Shown in pieces: positions 1 to 10,807 of a DNA stretch of 64,000 nt (its first letter is position 1; each line of letters begins with the position of its first letter). Below the pieces are notes generated by a model. The model was given only the letters and a program-made list of their open reading frames with translations. It ran no database searches and was not told the DNA's origin. Made by a program: the position numbers and the translations under genes. The stretch is from Chryseobacterium sp. E1 (GTDB lineage Bacteria; Bacteroidota; Bacteroidia; Flavobacteriales; Weeksellaceae): NCBI GenBank assembly GCA_019203745.1, contig CP078104.1, positions 2,914,001 to 2,978,000 of the forward strand, given 5' to 3'.

Positions 1-1443
1 ATTGAAACGAAAGGAATCGGTCACGGAACAACCAACTACAGACAGCGTGATGCAATTTTCTCAAGACAGCGTTATTGGGGAGAACCTGTTCCTATCTATT
101 ATAAGGATGGGATGCCTTATACGTTGCCAACCTCTGCTTTACCATTGGAGCTTCCTGAAGTTGAAAAATACTTACCTACAGAAGATGGAGATCCGCCACT
201 AGGAAATGCAAAAGAATTTGCATGGGATGAAGCCAATCAGAAAGTAGTAGCTACAGATTTAATTGATGACAAAACTATTTTCCCGTTAGAGTTATCTACA
301 ATGCCGGGTTGGGCAGGAAGCTCATGGTATTTCCTTAGATATATGGATCCTAATGATGAAGAAACTTTTGTTAAAAAGAACTGGCAGATTATTGGGGACA
401 GGTAGACCTATATATAGGAGGAAGTGAGCACGCAACCGGCCACTTATTATATTCCCGTTTCTGGAACATGTTCTTAAAAGACAGAGGATATATCAGTCAT
501 GATGAGCCATTCCAGAAACTGATCAACCAGGGGATGATCTTGGGAATGAGTGCATTTGTATATAGAATTGACGGTACGAATCAATATGTATCTAAAAATC
601 TGGCCAATCAATATCAGACTCAGCAGATCCATGTTGACGTATCCTTATTAAAAGGAACCTCTGACGAATTGGATACTGAAGCCTTCAAAGCATGGAGACC
701 GGATTATGCAGATGCAGAATTTATTCTGAAGACGGAAAATACATCACAGACCGTGAAGTAGAAAAAATGTCCAAGTCAAAATATAACGTAGTAAATCCTG
801 ATGACATCTGTGAAGAGTACGGAGCAGACGGTTTAAGATTATATGAAATGTTCTTAGGGCCATTGGAACAGTCCAAGCCTTGGAATACACAGGGACTTAG
901 CGGAGTATACGGTTTCCTTTAAAAATTCTGGAACCTTTATTTCAACGGTGATACTTTTGAGATTTCTGAGGAAGAGCCTACAAAAGCAGAATATAAAGTT
1001 TTACATACCTTAATAAAGAAGGTGGTTTATGATATTGAAAACTTCTCTTTCAATACTTCAGTATCATCATTTATGATTGCTGTAAACGAACTTCAGAAAT
1101 TAAAATGTAACAAGCGCAATATTTTAGAACCTCTTGCCGTTATCATTTCTCCATATGCACCGCATATCTGTGAAGAATTGTGGAGTTTATCAGGACACAA
1201 CACCTCTGTCGAATTCGAGAAGTTTCCGGCATTAAACGAAGATTATCTGATCGAGGATGAAATTGAATATCCTGTAAGCGTAAATGGTAAAATGAAGTTC
1301 AAAATTTCGCTTTCTGCTCAATTATCTGCTAAGGAAGTAGAAGATTTGGTGATTTCAAATGAGAAAATGCAACAGATTTTGGAAGGAAAAACCCTAAAAA
1401 AATCATTGTAGTCCCTCACCGTATTGTGAATATCGTAATTTAA
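1..1443 (+). CDS. leuS: Leucyl-tRNA synthetase, 3' part (reading frame interrupted by indels)
   Basis: Charges tRNA-Leu with leucine in the cytoplasm. The window opens inside the gene; the C-terminal roughly 480 residues are present. Seen: the RYWGEP motif near 70-90, the [12 protein letters not shown] segment near 310-350, [16 protein letters not shown] near 418-465, and the class I signature KMSKS near 766-780, followed by the anticodon-binding helical domain and a C-terminal tail. The frame changes near 392, 725, 920 and 1398; adding one base at each point gives a continuous LeuS that stops at 1441-1443. All four points are next to short G, T or A runs, so these look like sequence errors in an essential gene rather than decay. 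Confidence 0.95.
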
Positions 1444-1684
1444 AAAAAAATTAACATTGGGAAATTAAAAAAATGGGTGTCTTATTTTTTTGATTTTTTA
1501 ACCTAAATGTTAAATTTGGAAAAAATAAATAAAATAATTTAAAATAATTATTATTTCGAAATCGTATTAAAATTTCTTTATCAAAAAAAAAAGCAAAATG
1601 TTTAATTAAGACTCTTGCATTTTAATTAATTTTGCCTTTAATTTACACCCTGTAAAATTTTAAAACAATATAATTTAGTTAAAT
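1444..1684 (+). promoter_or_regulatory. Intergenic region with promoter of the exbB-tonB cluster
   Basis: A very AT-rich, non-coding 241-base stretch. A perfect Bacteroidota -7 element (TAATTTTG) lies at 1627-1634, giving a predicted leader of about 45 bases before exbB. The -33 element is weak. No strong terminator for leuS is visible. Confidence 0.6.
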
Positions 1685-2548
1685 ATGGAAATGAATGTTT
1701 CAAAAAATGATGAGCAAGTAGTTGCTAGAAAGGCAGGAGGTTTAAATCCAGCTGTTATTATTCCTATTCTATTTGCTATAGGAGTATGTATTTATTTATT
1801 CGTTCTTGGTAGCCCAGGAAACTTTAAAGATGCAGAAAAACTAGGAAGTGGGTCTGTAGCTTTCTCAAGTGTTGAAGGAAAAGACATTCACCCAGAGTCG
1901 TTTTTAGGGATTATCTACAAAGGAGGGGTTATCGTACCAATCTTGATTACTTTCATGATCACTGTAATCGTTTTCTCTTTTGAAAGATATTTCGTTCTTG
2001 GTAAAGCTGCTGGAAAAGGAAACTTAGACAACTTCGTAGTACAGGTAAGAAGCTTACTAAACCAAAACAAAATCGATGAAGCTATCGAAGAGTGTGACAG
2101 ACAACAAGGTTCTGTAGGTAACGTAGTAAAAGAAGGTCTTACAACTTACAAAGCTCTTGCTCATGATACAACTTTAAATAAAGAGCAGAAAATGGTAGCA
2201 CTTAACAAAGCTATCGAAGAAGCTACTACTCTTGAGATGCCAATGCTTGAGAAAAACATGATGATCCTTTCTACTTTAGGTACTGTTGCAACGTTAGTAG
2301 CACTACTTGGAACGGTAATCGGGATGATCAAAGCGTTCTTCGCATTAGGTTCAGGAGGTGGTACTCCGGATGCTGCTGCTCTATCTACAGGTATCTCTGA
2401 AGCCTTGATCAACACGGCATTAGGTATTGGTACTTCAGCTATCGCTATTATCCTTTATAACTTCTTTACATCTAAAATTGACGGATTAACTTACAAGATC
2501 GATGAGATCTCTATGAGTATCCAACAATCTTTCGCTGAATTCAACTAA
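1685..2548 (+). CDS. exbB: MotA/TolQ/ExbB proton channel family protein
   Basis: Inner-membrane proton channel subunit that couples proton motive force to TonB-dependent outer-membrane transport. It is 287 residues and intact. Seen: a transmembrane helix near residues 20-42, a second near 78-100, a cytoplasmic loop rich in charged residues, and the paired helices near 195-220 and 235-260 with the typical LGTVIGMIKAF and ALGIGTSAIAI stretches of the MotA/TolQ/ExbB fold. It heads an exbB-exbD-exbD-tonB run on one strand with gaps of 12-61 bases, so co-transcription is likely. The N-terminal extension is longer than in enterobacterial ExbB, which is common in flavobacteria. Confidence 0.92.
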   Translation: MEMNVSKNDEQVVARKAGGLNPAVIIPILFAIGVCIYLFVLGSPGNFKDAEKLGSGSVAFSSVEGKDIHPESFLGIIYKGGVIVPILITFMITVIVFSFERYFVLGKAAGKGNLDNFVVQVRSLLNQNKIDEAIEECDRQQGSVGNVVKEGLTTYKALAHDTTLNKEQKMVALNKAIEEATTLEMPMLEKNMMILSTLGTVATLVALLGTVIGMIKAFFALGSGGGTPDAAALSTGISEALINTALGIGTSAIAIILYNFFTSKIDGLTYKIDEISMSIQQSFAEFN

Positions 2549-2609
2549 GAATTAGCAAGATATTTGCATTAGCAATTAAAAGAAGTTTAATTAAAAATAT
2601 TTTATAATA

Positions 2610-3211
2610 ATGGCGAGAGTCAAACCAAAAAGACATGGAGTAATTACGGACATGACTGCAATGTGTGACGTTGCGTTCCTACTCCTTACGTTCTTTATCT
2701 TGACCACTCAGTTTAAAAAGCCTGACGTGGAGCAGATCAAACCGCCATCTTCAATTTCGGAAAAATTGCTTCCTGATGCTAGTTTAATGACTATCAACGC
2801 TACTCCGGACGGAAAATTCTATTTCCAGCCGGTAGAAAACGCATCAGAAAGACTTGCACTTTTAGATAAAATGGGACAAAAGTATGGTATTACTTTTGAC
2901 ACTAAACAAAAAGCGGCATTCCAGAAAGTTCAGGCAATCGGTGTTCCTATGAACAAACTGAAAGGTTACCTGGATATGTCTGAAGATGAGCAGAAGAATT
3001 ATAAGAGTCCTACAGGAGTTCCTATGGACAGTACAAATAAGCAATTAATTGACTGGGTAAAAGAAAGTTTAAGCGTTAATCCTGAATACAAATTAGCTAT
3101 TAAAGGTGACGTTACACTGAATATCCTAAAGTTAAGAGTCTGTTTGAAGGTTTAAGAGATATTGATTTTCTTAAATTTTGGTTGATTACATCACAAGAAG
3201 GTAAACCATAA
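2610..3211 (+). CDS. exbD: ExbD/TolR family biopolymer transporter (first copy)
   Basis: Periplasm-facing partner of ExbB with one N-terminal transmembrane helix (FLLLTFFILTTQF, near residues 25-40) preceded by the TDMTAMCDVAF stretch that carries the conserved proton-pathway Asp. The frame shifts near 3115; restoring one base extends the protein through a conserved FEGLRDIDFLKFWLITSQEG-type end to a stop at 3209-3211, about 200 residues. The gene sits between exbB and a second exbD. Tandem unequal exbD genes are usual in Bacteroidota, and the two proteins probably form a mixed dimer, though that is inference. Confidence 0.9.
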
Positions 3212-3223
3212 TAATCATTAGAA

Positions 3224-3790
3224 ATGGCAGAAGTACAAGTACAAGAGAAAGGCGGCAAGGGCGGCAAAGTCCGTTCCAAGAAGCAGAGTACCAGAGTCGA
3301 TATGACTCCGATGGTGGACTTGGGTTTTCTATTGATTACCTTCTTTATGTTCACAACTACATTCAGTAAACCGAATGTTATGGATTTGGGTCTTCCGGCT
3401 AAACCGAAAGATGAAAAACAAAAACCACCTCCAACAGAAATTAAACTTTCTAACTCAATTTCTATCTTATTAGGAAAAAATAACAGAGTTTTCTGGCACC
3501 AACAGGATGCAACTTCCTTGAATGACCAGACTCTTATGGAAACTACTCTTGATAGAGAAGGAATTAGAAAAGTAATTCAGCAGGCAAAATCTAGAGCTGC
3601 AGATCAAACGAAATTTACCGTGATCATTAAGCCGACTGACGATGCTGTATATAAGAACTTTGTTGATATTCTTGACGAAATGGCAATTACCAAAAGTGAG
3701 CAATACGGTGTGACCGATGTGAAGCCTTGGGAAAAAGCGGTGTACGACAAGAAAGTAGGAGGTGCTGCTGCACCAGCTGCTACAAAGTAA
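3224..3790 (+). CDS. exbD: ExbD/TolR family biopolymer transporter (second copy)
   Basis: Second ExbD/TolR-like protein, 188 residues and intact. It has a basic N-terminus rich in Gly/Lys, the VDMTPMVDLGFLLITFFMFTT membrane helix with the conserved Asp, then a periplasmic domain ending in an Ala-rich tail (GGAAAPAATK). Its N-terminal cytoplasmic tail is about 10 residues longer than in the first copy, and the periplasmic domains share little sequence, so this is an old paralogue. It starts 12 bases after the first exbD and is followed 27 bases later by tonB. Confidence 0.92.
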   Translation: MAEVQVQEKGGKGGKVRSKKQSTRVDMTPMVDLGFLLITFFMFTTTFSKPNVMDLGLPAKPKDEKQKPPPTEIKLSNSISILLGKNNRVFWHQQDATSLNDQTLMETTLDREGIRKVIQQAKSRAADQTKFTVIIKPTDDAVYKNFVDILDEMAITKSEQYGVTDVKPWEKAVYDKKVGGAAAPAATK

Positions 3791-3817
3791 TTTAACCATA
3801 AAATTGTTATATCTACT

Positions 3818-4660
3818 ATGGCAGATGAAAATGTATACGGTCAGAATCTAACATTAGATGAGATTGTATTTGAAAATAGAAACAAGGAATATGGTGCCTA
3901 TGATCTTAGACATCAGTATCCGAGACTTTTAACGAAGTCATTTATCATCGGAACAGCTTTATTCCTTTTGGCAGCTTTGTCACCGTTCATCTATCTTACG
4001 ATTAAAAATCTTACAGCTCCGCCTAAACAAGAAGTAAAGGCAGATCTTGTAGAGATTATTGAAGATGAGCCGATTATTGATCAGCCGAAAGAAGAAGAAC
4101 CACCACCACCACCTCCACCACCAAAAGAGGAGGAGAAAATTGAGGTTATTCAGAACGTTGTTCCTGAGCCTGTAAAAGCTCCGAAAATTGAAACTCCACC
4201 ACCACCGATTTCTAAACAGTTGGAAACTCAAACTGGTTTACAGAATCAGGAGGGGGTAAAAGCTCCGGCTTATACACCACCACCGCCACCACCATCTACA
4301 GGTACTAAAGCAAGTACAGTAGAAGTGAAAGCGAATAACCCTAACGAAATCTACAAAGATGTAGACCAGTCTGCAGAATATCCTGGAGGTATGGGTGCAT
4401 TAAGAAAATTCTTAGGAGATAACTTCGATACTTCCCTGATGGAAGGAGGTGAAGGTACACTTAAAGCTAAGCTTAAGTTCGTTGTAGAAAAAGACGGAAC
4501 TGTTTCCAATGTTACCATTGAAGAGAAATCTCCAAATGGCGACTTCAACAGTGAAGCAATGCGTGTAGTTAAGAAACTGAAAAAATGGACTCCTGCGAAG
4601 AGAAACGGGGAGAGCGTTAGATCTTACTATAGCGTACCATTTACTATGAACTTTGAATAA
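3818..4660 (+). CDS. tonB: Energy transducer TonB
   Basis: Spans the periplasm and transmits ExbB/ExbD energy to outer-membrane TonB-dependent transporters. It is 280 residues and intact. Seen: an N-terminal cytoplasmic segment with the ENRNKEYGAYDLR motif typical of Bacteroidota TonB, a transmembrane helix near residues 47-70, a Glu/Pro-rich periplasmic linker with runs of six or more prolines (residues about 95-165), and a C-terminal TonB domain (YPGGMGALRKFL... VKKLKKWTPAKRNGE, near 190-280). A terminator follows at 4690-4722. Confidence 0.95.
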   Translation: MADENVYGQNLTLDEIVFENRNKEYGAYDLRHQYPRLLTKSFIIGTALFLLAALSPFIYLTIKNLTAPPKQEVKADLVEIIEDEPIIDQPKEEEPPPPPPPPKEEEKIEVIQNVVPEPVKAPKIETPPPPISKQLETQTGLQNQEGVKAPAYTPPPPPPSTGTKASTVEVKANNPNEIYKDVDQSAEYPGGMGALRKFLGDNFDTSLMEGGEGTLKAKLKFVVEKDGTVSNVTIEEKSPNGDFNSEAMRVVKKLKKWTPAKRNGESVRSYYSVPFTMNFE

Positions 4661-4689
4661 TTAGACTTATTTATTCAGAATATAAATAA

Positions 4690-4722
4690 AAAGGGAGGCA
4701 TATGCTTCCCTTTTTTTTTTTT
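4690..4722 (+). terminator. Rho-independent terminator after tonB
   Basis: The stem AAGGGA-G-GCA pairs with TGC-T-TCCCTT and is followed by a run of about 12 T. Confidence 0.85.
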
Positions 4723-4723
4723 G

Positions 4724-4731
4724 TATTTTTG
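4724..4731 (+). promoter_or_regulatory. -7 promoter element TATTTTTG
   Basis: Exact match to TAnnTTTG, ending only 4 bases before the ATG at 4736. If the start point lies at its usual distance, the transcript begins at or next to the start codon. Confidence 0.6.
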
Positions 4732-4735
4732 TTAC

Positions 4736-4933
4736 ATGATGTTCAATTGGTTATCCCTGATCACGGGATTGTTTTATATCGTTTTAGGAATTGTAGTGAT
4801 TGTCTATAAATTCTTCTTTACCATTCTGGAGCCTGCAGTGGCCTATGCATTAGGTGTGCTGCTGGTGATCTATGGAATATTCAGAATTTACAGGGCAGTT
4901 TCAAAAATAAAAAAATCGAGAGATGAGGAATAG
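4736..4933 (+). CDS. Small two-helix membrane protein, function unknown
   Basis: A 65-residue hydrophobic protein (MMFNWLSLITG...KIKKSRDEE). It has two predicted membrane helices, about residues 5-25 and 33-52, and a charged C-terminal tail. I do not recognise a family; it resembles the small DUF308-like helical proteins. I chose the ATG at 4736 (or 4739) over the upstream TTG because the -7 element sits just before it. Its 3' end overlaps the following lipoprotein gene by 11 bases, suggesting translational coupling. Confidence 0.6.
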   Translation: MMFNWLSLITGLFYIVLGIVVIVYKFFFTILEPAVAYALGVLLVIYGIFRIYRAVSKIKKSRDEE

Positions 4934-5794
4934 TTTTAAAATTACAGCCCTTTTTGCTGTGATGATGATGCTGGCAGGCTGTAAAAAGAAGAGAAATCTC
5001 CCTCTTATCATAAAGGTGATCTTACTATTCTTACTGACGAATCTTTTCAGAGTGTTACCGAAGCATTAGCTGAAGGCTATATGATCAACTACCCTGATAC
5101 CCGTATCAAAGTAGAAACAAAGAAAGAAGACTTAGGTTTTCTTGATTTGTTGAAGGGAAATGCAAAGGTAGTGGTAATGTCCAGAAACCTTAATCCTGAG
5201 GAAATAAAGACATTTGAAGAACGAACAGATCTTAAATTTCTCCCTGCCAAATTTGCAGCGGATGCAGTTGTTTTTGTAGTTCCTAAAGACTCTCCGAAAG
5301 AAAGCATTACGATGGATGAGATCAACAGCGGTCTCTTATCAGATAAAAAAGAGTTTATCTTTGACGGAAATAATTCCAGTAACCTGAATTTTGTAGCTGA
5401 AAAACTGAAAAAACAGCCGAAGGACCTTAAATACTCCATTATTCCCGGAAATAAGGAAATCATAGAGGAAATGGGAAAATATCCTGATAAAATAGGCGTT
5501 GTAGGACTGAATACTTTCAGCCGTCCTTATGATAGAGCCTCAGAGAGACTGAGAGATATGGTGAAAGTTCTGCCTGTGGTAGATAAAGGAGTAACCTATA
5601 CTGCAGACCATGCCGGCCTTAGTACCATGGAATATCCTTTTACAAGAGTACTTTACTTCCTTGTAAATGAAGGTAACTTTAACATTGCCAATGGATTTAT
5701 AAGATTTTCATGTACCCATTTAGGGCAGAAAATTGTTCAGAAAGAAGGCCTTCAGCCCTATAATCTGTACAAAAGAGAAGTACAGATGCGTTAA
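4923..5794 (+). CDS. PstS-like phosphate-binding lipoprotein
   Basis: Type II periplasmic binding protein fold of the PstS/phosphate ABC transporter family. It starts with a lipoprotein signal (ALFAVMMMLAGC, lipobox Cys near 4980). One base is missing in the A/G-rich stretch near 4990; restoring it joins the signal to the mature domain, about 290 residues. Seen: TDESF..SVTEALAEGY near the start and the LYFLVNEGNFNIANGFIRFSC segment near the C-terminus. In flavobacteria such a protein commonly follows exbBD-tonB and is not accompanied by pstCAB, as here, so its ligand is not certain. Confidence 0.75.
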
Positions 5795-5884
5795 AAATTA
5801 TTAAACTCACAATTTACCTTTAAAAAAATATGATTTTGGTCTGAAAATTGTGTAGAATATAACTCAATTATTAGAAAATATAAA

Positions 5885-7536
5885 ATGAAAGATATAATGA
5901 ATATGAATGTAAAGAAGATTGCTTTTGGAGCAGCCGTAGTATTTTTACGGGTTTTGCCTCTGCACAGACATTGCAGGACGGTATCAACAGTATAGACAGT
6001 GATAAATTTGCTCAGGCAAAAACAAATTTCACTGATATGATCGCTAAAGAACCTACTGCTGAAAACTACTTCTATTTAGGAAATACTTTCTTAAAACAAG
6101 GAGAGCCGGATTATGCAAAAGCTACTGAAAGCTTCAACAAAGGATTGGCTGCTGACAGCAAAAGCTACCTTAACAAAATCGGTCTTGCTACCGTTAAATT
6201 AGGAAAAGGAGATAAAAATGCTGTTGCAGAAATTCAGAAAGTAGTAACAGATTCAAGAGAGAAAGATGCTGAAGTACTGTTCAGAGCTGCTGAAGCTTTA
6301 ACTTTATTCGAAAAAACAGTTCTCCTGATATTGCTATCCAATATCTGACTAAAGCGATTGAAAAAGCTGAGAAAAAAAGGAGTTCCTGCACACTACTATT
6401 ATACATTAGGAGACGCTTACAGATTGAAAAGAGCTCCGGGTGAGGCAATGTCTGCTTATGATAAGGCATTACCTGTAGCTAAAAACAAAGCTTCCGTTTA
6501 CACAAGAATGGCAACTCTATGGATGGCTGCACAGGTATGGCAAAAAGCAAAAGAAAGTGTTGATAAAGCAATCGCTGTAGACCCTACATATGCTCCTGCA
6601 TATAAGGCACTGGCAGGATATGATATCAGATACCAGCAAAATGCAAAAGCTACACAGGACCTTATCAACTATACAAAATATGCTGATGAGGATCCGTATA
6701 CTCAGTTAGAAATTGCTAAATTATATTTCACCAACGAAGATTATGCAAATTCTAAATCAGTTTTGGATAAAATCTTTGATAAAATTGATGACCCTATCAA
6801 GTTCAAATTAAGAGCTTACCAGGCTTATGCTGACAGAAACTATGCAGATGCAAAGCAAAACATGGATACATTTGTTTCTCAGGCTGAGAAAACAAGAATC
6901 CAGCCTGCTGACCAGGGGTTACAGGGGCTTATCGCTGCAGGATTAGCAAAAGATGAAAAAGATGCTGCTAAAAAATCTGCTTTAATGGCTGAGTCTCAGC
7001 AGAAAGTGGCGATTGCAAAAGCTGCAAAAGATGAAACAATGAAGTGGGATTTAGAATTAGCCAACATCGCTGGAGGTGGTGGTGCTTCTCAGGCTGAAGC
7101 TGATAAAGGACCTACTAACCCTACCATTGAAGCACTGAAGAAACAAGTAGCTGCTAACAGTCAGGATTCTGATGCTCTGTTTAAATTAGCAACAGCTTAC
7201 CAGGATGCTAAAAACTGGAATGGAGCAATCCTTACATGGCAGAAAATGTCTGCACTTCTTCCTGACTGGGCTCCGGCATATTACAGCCAGGGATATTCTT
7301 ACCAGCAGGCAGGAAACAATGAGGCTGCAAAATTAGCGTACGAAAAATTCATCAGTACAGTAAAACCGGCTGATCAGGAAGCTAATAAGCAGACTCTTGC
7401 CTATGCTTACTTTGCAGTAGCTTATATGAGTAAAGACTCTGATATGGCAAAAGCAAAAGACTATGTTGCAAAATCTTTACAGTTGGATCCTACTTACCAG
7501 GATGCTGTAAAATTAAATGCAGAAATCAATAAGTAA
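5885..7536 (+). CDS. Tetratricopeptide-repeat protein, exported
   Basis: About 550 residues when re-joined. There is a signal peptide (VKKIAFGAAVVFF.GFASAQ) followed by many TPR-type helical hairpins with a strong Ala/Lys/Tyr bias (for example AYDKALPVAKNKASVYTRMA, AAKLAYEKFISTVKPADQ). The frame shifts near 5942, 6315 and 6378, all at homopolymer or near-homopolymer sites. TPR arrays mediate protein-protein contacts; its position after the TonB/PstS-like genes suggests an envelope role, but no specific function can be read from the sequence. A strong terminator follows at 7561-7594. Confidence 0.8.
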
Positions 7537-7560
7537 TTTAAAATTTAAATTATAGATATT

Positions 7561-7594
7561 AAAACTTCCCATTCTTAATGTTTGGGAAGTTTTT
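7561..7594 (+). terminator. Rho-independent terminator after the TPR gene
   Basis: The stem AAAACTTCCCA pairs with TGGGAAGTTTT across an 11-base loop, followed by a T-rich tail. Confidence 0.8.
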
Positions 7595-7604
7595 ATTTTA
7601 AACC

Positions 7605-7612
7605 TATCTTTG
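7605..7612 (+). promoter_or_regulatory. -7 promoter element TATCTTTG of bshB1
   Basis: Exact TAnnTTTG match 6 bases before the bshB1 ATG, predicting a leaderless or nearly leaderless transcript. Confidence 0.6.
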
Positions 7613-7618
7613 AAATAT

Positions 7619-8337
7619 ATGAAAACTGATATACTTGCTTTTGGAGCACATCCGGATGACGTAGAGCTTGGATGTGGCGGAACTATTGCCAAAATGGTTT
7701 CAGAAGGAAAAAAATGTGTTGTTGTAGACCTTACAAGAGGAGAGCTGGGGACCAGAGGTACAGATGAAACAAGAAAAGCAGAAGCTGCAGAAGCTGCCAA
7801 AATCTTGGGACTTTCGGCAAGAGAGAACCTTGGGATGAAAGACGGCTTTCTGGTCAATTCTGAAGAATACCAGATGAGAATCGTAAAAATGATTCGCAAA
7901 TACAGGCCGGAAATCGTCTTAGCCAATGCAATTGATGATAGACATCCGGACCATGCAAAAGGAGCGAAATTAGTGTCGGATGCGTGCTTTTTGTCCGGAT
8001 TAAGAAAAATTGAGACCGTAGTGGATGGAGAAGCCCAGGAAGTATGGAGACCAAAGCATGTTTTTCATTATATTCAGTGGAAAGATGTCAAACCGGAGTT
8101 CGTTATTGACATTTCAGAATTTCTGGATAAAAAGATTGCGTCATGTATGGCCTATAAAACGCAGTTTTATGACCCGACTTCAAAAGAACCCGAGACTCCG
8201 ATTACGACAAAAGACTTTTTGAAAGCTTAACCTACCGTGCACAGGATTTGGGAAGATTATCGGGAGTGACTTATGCTGAGGGCTTTACGTCAGAAAGATT
8301 AATTTCTTTGAAAAATTTTGATGGAATTGTTTGGTAG
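7619..8337 (+). CDS. bshB1: Bacillithiol biosynthesis deacetylase BshB1
   Basis: LmbE-type zinc deacetylase that removes the acetyl group from GlcNAc-malate during bacillithiol synthesis. Seen: the N-terminal AHPDDVELGCGG motif (zinc-binding His/Asp/Asp), LTRGELGTRG, and DDRHPDHAKG, with the second metal-binding His. About 239 residues once a base missing near 8217 is restored; the restored end (TYRAQDLGRLSGVTYAEGF) matches the family. The gene has its own promoter and the stop at 8335-8337 lies just before the tRNA-His promoter. Confidence 0.92.
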
Positions 8338-8360
8338 TTGAGGAAATTGTCCTATATTTG
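8330..8360 (+). promoter_or_regulatory. Promoter of tRNA-His
   Basis: TTTG at 8330-8333, a 19-base spacer, then TATATTTG at 8353-8360. This is the full Bacteroidota -33/-7 consensus. It overlaps the last codons of bshB1. Confidence 0.85.
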
Positions 8361-8372
8361 CACTCAGAAAAC

Positions 8373-8447
<75 letters not shown>

Positions 8448-8452
8448 CAAAG

Positions 8453-8487
8453 AAAGTACACTTTTTGAAAGTGTACTTTTTATTTTC
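8453..8487 (+). terminator. Rho-independent terminator after tRNA-His
   Basis: Perfect 12-bp stem (AAAGTACACTTT / AAAGTGTACTTT) with a 3-base loop, then a T-rich tail. Confidence 0.9.
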
Positions 8488-8661
8488 TATCCATTTCAAT
8501 CATTGGCAACTCTGTTTTTGTTTATTTTTTATTGAATACTTTTTCAGTTTCTACTTATAAATCTTGTGTAAGTATGCAAAAATGGCTTACTAAAATCTTT
8601 AAGTACTCTTGGGTAGTTAAAATCTATATTCATATTTTAGATAGAAATGACTTCAGAACAT

Positions 8662-8686
8662 AAAAAAGCATCTTTTTCAGATGCTT
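8662..8686 (-). terminator. Rho-independent terminator of the DUF3276 gene
   Basis: On the minus strand AAGCATCT pairs with AGATGCTT around a 5-base loop and is followed by a T run. Confidence 0.8.
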
Positions 8687-8706
8687 GTGTTTTTAGATAT
8701 TCTTTT

Positions 8707-9041
8707 TTAAACCTCGTCGTCAGAATCAATTGTGAATGATCTGCTTTTGAAATCTTTGTCATGTTTTTCTGAAATTACATCCTCACCCTTTTCATTAATG
8801 ATGAAATCTGTGGACTCATTAAACATCTCCTGGAAACTTTTAAAATCTTCCTTATAAAGGTAAATTTTGTGCTTCTCGAATGTAGCTTCCCCATTCTCTC
8901 CGAAATTCTTCTTACTCTCAGTGATTGTAAGATAATAATCTCCTGCTTTCGTCTCGCGCACATCAAAGAAATAAGTTCTTCTCCTGCTTTTAACACCTTC
9001 GTGAAAATCTCATTTTCATGGCGTTCCTTGTATTCACTCAT
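8707..9041 (-). CDS. DUF3276 (PUR-alpha-like nucleic-acid-binding) protein
   Basis: About 110 residues after restoring one base near 8975. It reads MSEYKERHENEIFTKVLKAG, then a RRTYFFDVRETK..DYYLTITESKK block and KIYLYKEDF, the pattern of the small PUR-alpha-type (DUF3276) proteins that are almost universal in Bacteroidota and bind single-stranded nucleic acid. The acidic C-terminus (DSDDEV) is also typical. It is a single-gene unit with its own terminator. Confidence 0.85.
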
Positions 9042-9139
9042 TGTTAGATATTTTTTAATCTTGTTAAGAACAAATATAAAAGAATTCTTTTAATCACAAA
9101 ATTTTTTTATGATTTATTTAACAATTGAGAACGAAACGG

Positions 9140-10798
9140 CTATGCGGTTACAGAATTGGTAATTTCCGTAAGGTTGATTATCTGGTCGGCTTTTTGAGCG
9201 CTAGACTCTCTGTGTGTGATGATTATGGAAGTGGCGTTGCTGATTTTTTTATCAATATTTTCCAGAATATTCTGTTCCGTTTCAGTATCCAATGCAGACA
9301 AAGAGTCATCAAAAATAATGATATTCGGGTCCTTGATTAAGGCCCTGGCGATACATATTCTTTGCTTCTGACCTCCCGAAAGCATAACGCCCCGTTCACC
9401 CACAAGTGTTTTATATTGCTCTTTAAACTCAACAATATTTTTGTGAACATCTGCAATCTGAGCATATTCTACTACCTTTTCATGAGAAGGATGATCAATG
9501 GCAAAACCAATATTATTTTCAATAGAATCTGAGAACAGATAGCTTTCCTGAGGAATATAGCCGATAAAATTTCTGTAGTTATCTAGATTATGGTCTTTCA
9601 GGTTTTTACCGTCAATTAAAATTTCACCATCAGTAGGGTCTATCAGCCTGCATAATAGTAAAGCAATCGTAGACTTTCCGCTTCCGGTTTTTCCCATAAT
9701 AGCCAAAGATTCTCCTGCCTTGATTTTGAAACTTAAATGATCCAGTGCCTTGATTCCTGTATTAGGATATACATACGAAACATTTCTGAATTCAATATCT
9801 CCTTTAATGGTATAGTTCTCAAAATTGGTATTAACGATCTCCGATTTTTTATCCATAAATTCATTGATCCTCTGCATAGACGCTTCCGCTCTCTGGTTTA
9901 CGGAAGTTACCCAGCCTACCATTGAGAATGGGAAAATCAGGGTGTTGATATACATGAAAAAATCAGCAATTTTACCGATACTTAATTCTCCGGCAATATA
10001 TTTTGTTCCTCCGATCCAGATAATCGCAACGTTCAGGAGCCCGATAACAAATAAAATAATGGTAAAGAAATAAGCTTCCGTCTTAGCAAGATCCAATGCC
10101 TTGTTCTGATAATCGTAACCTTTATTCCATAGTTCTTTTCAATATACTTTTCTCTTGCAAAAACTTTACCACACGAATTCCCGAAAAGCTGTCCTGTACA
10201 AAAGTGGAAATCGCAGACTGGCTTTTCTGCATAATCTTCGACTTTTTATTGATAATGGAACTTACTTTATAAATAGCAAAAGATAAAATAGGAAGAGGAA
10301 GCAAGGTCCATAAAGTCATGGATGCATCCGTTTTTACCATATAAATAGCAGTGATCAGAACCAGAACAATGAGGTTGGCCACATACATGACGCCGGGACC
10401 AAGATACATTCTTACAGCAACCACATCTTCACTTAGCCTGTTCATCAGGTCTCCGATGGTTGTCTGCTTATAATCCGTTAAAGATAAATCCTGGTAATGC
10501 CTGTAAATTTTATTTTTAAGCTCATATTCAATTCTTCTGGAGGCAACAATGATCGTCTGTCTCATCATAAAAGTAAAGAATCCTGTTAGAAGTGAGCATC
10601 CTACAATGATTCCCACATAGATAAGCACCTGCTGATTGAAACCGAGATTTCCGCTTTTGGTAAGCTCATCCACGGATTTTCCTACAAACTGAACCTTATA
10701 TATATTAAAGAAATTACTGGCAATGATAAATAGTACCCCCAAAACAAAAGTATTTTGTGTTTCCAAAAATAAGGGTTTAAGGTTTTTAGCGCTTTCAT
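9140..10798 (-). CDS. ABC exporter, fused permease and ATPase
   Basis: Type IV ABC exporter half-transporter, probably a homodimeric lipid or drug exporter. The N-terminal half holds about six membrane helices; the C-terminal half is a nucleotide-binding domain with Walker A GKTGSGKST, Q-loop (IPQESYLFS), signature LSGGQKQR, Walker B IIIFDD and H-loop ITHR. I place the start at 10798 (MKALKTLNPYFWKHK) because it matches the family N-terminus, gives about 553 residues, and has a TAATTTTG element 9 bases upstream. Frame shifts near 10738 (G run), 10150 and 10138 (A runs). Divergent from nusB. The substrate is unknown. Confidence 0.88.
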
Positions 10799-10807
10799 AT
10801 AGTTTGA

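Noticed and set aside
1..1443. leuS as a pseudogene or as several small genes
   Set aside because: All four breaks are repaired by one base each and the gene is essential; the same pattern affects other essential genes in the window.
3980..4231. Antisense frame rich in Trp and Phe opposite tonB
   Set aside because: It is the reverse complement of the poly-proline coding stretch and has no independent signals.
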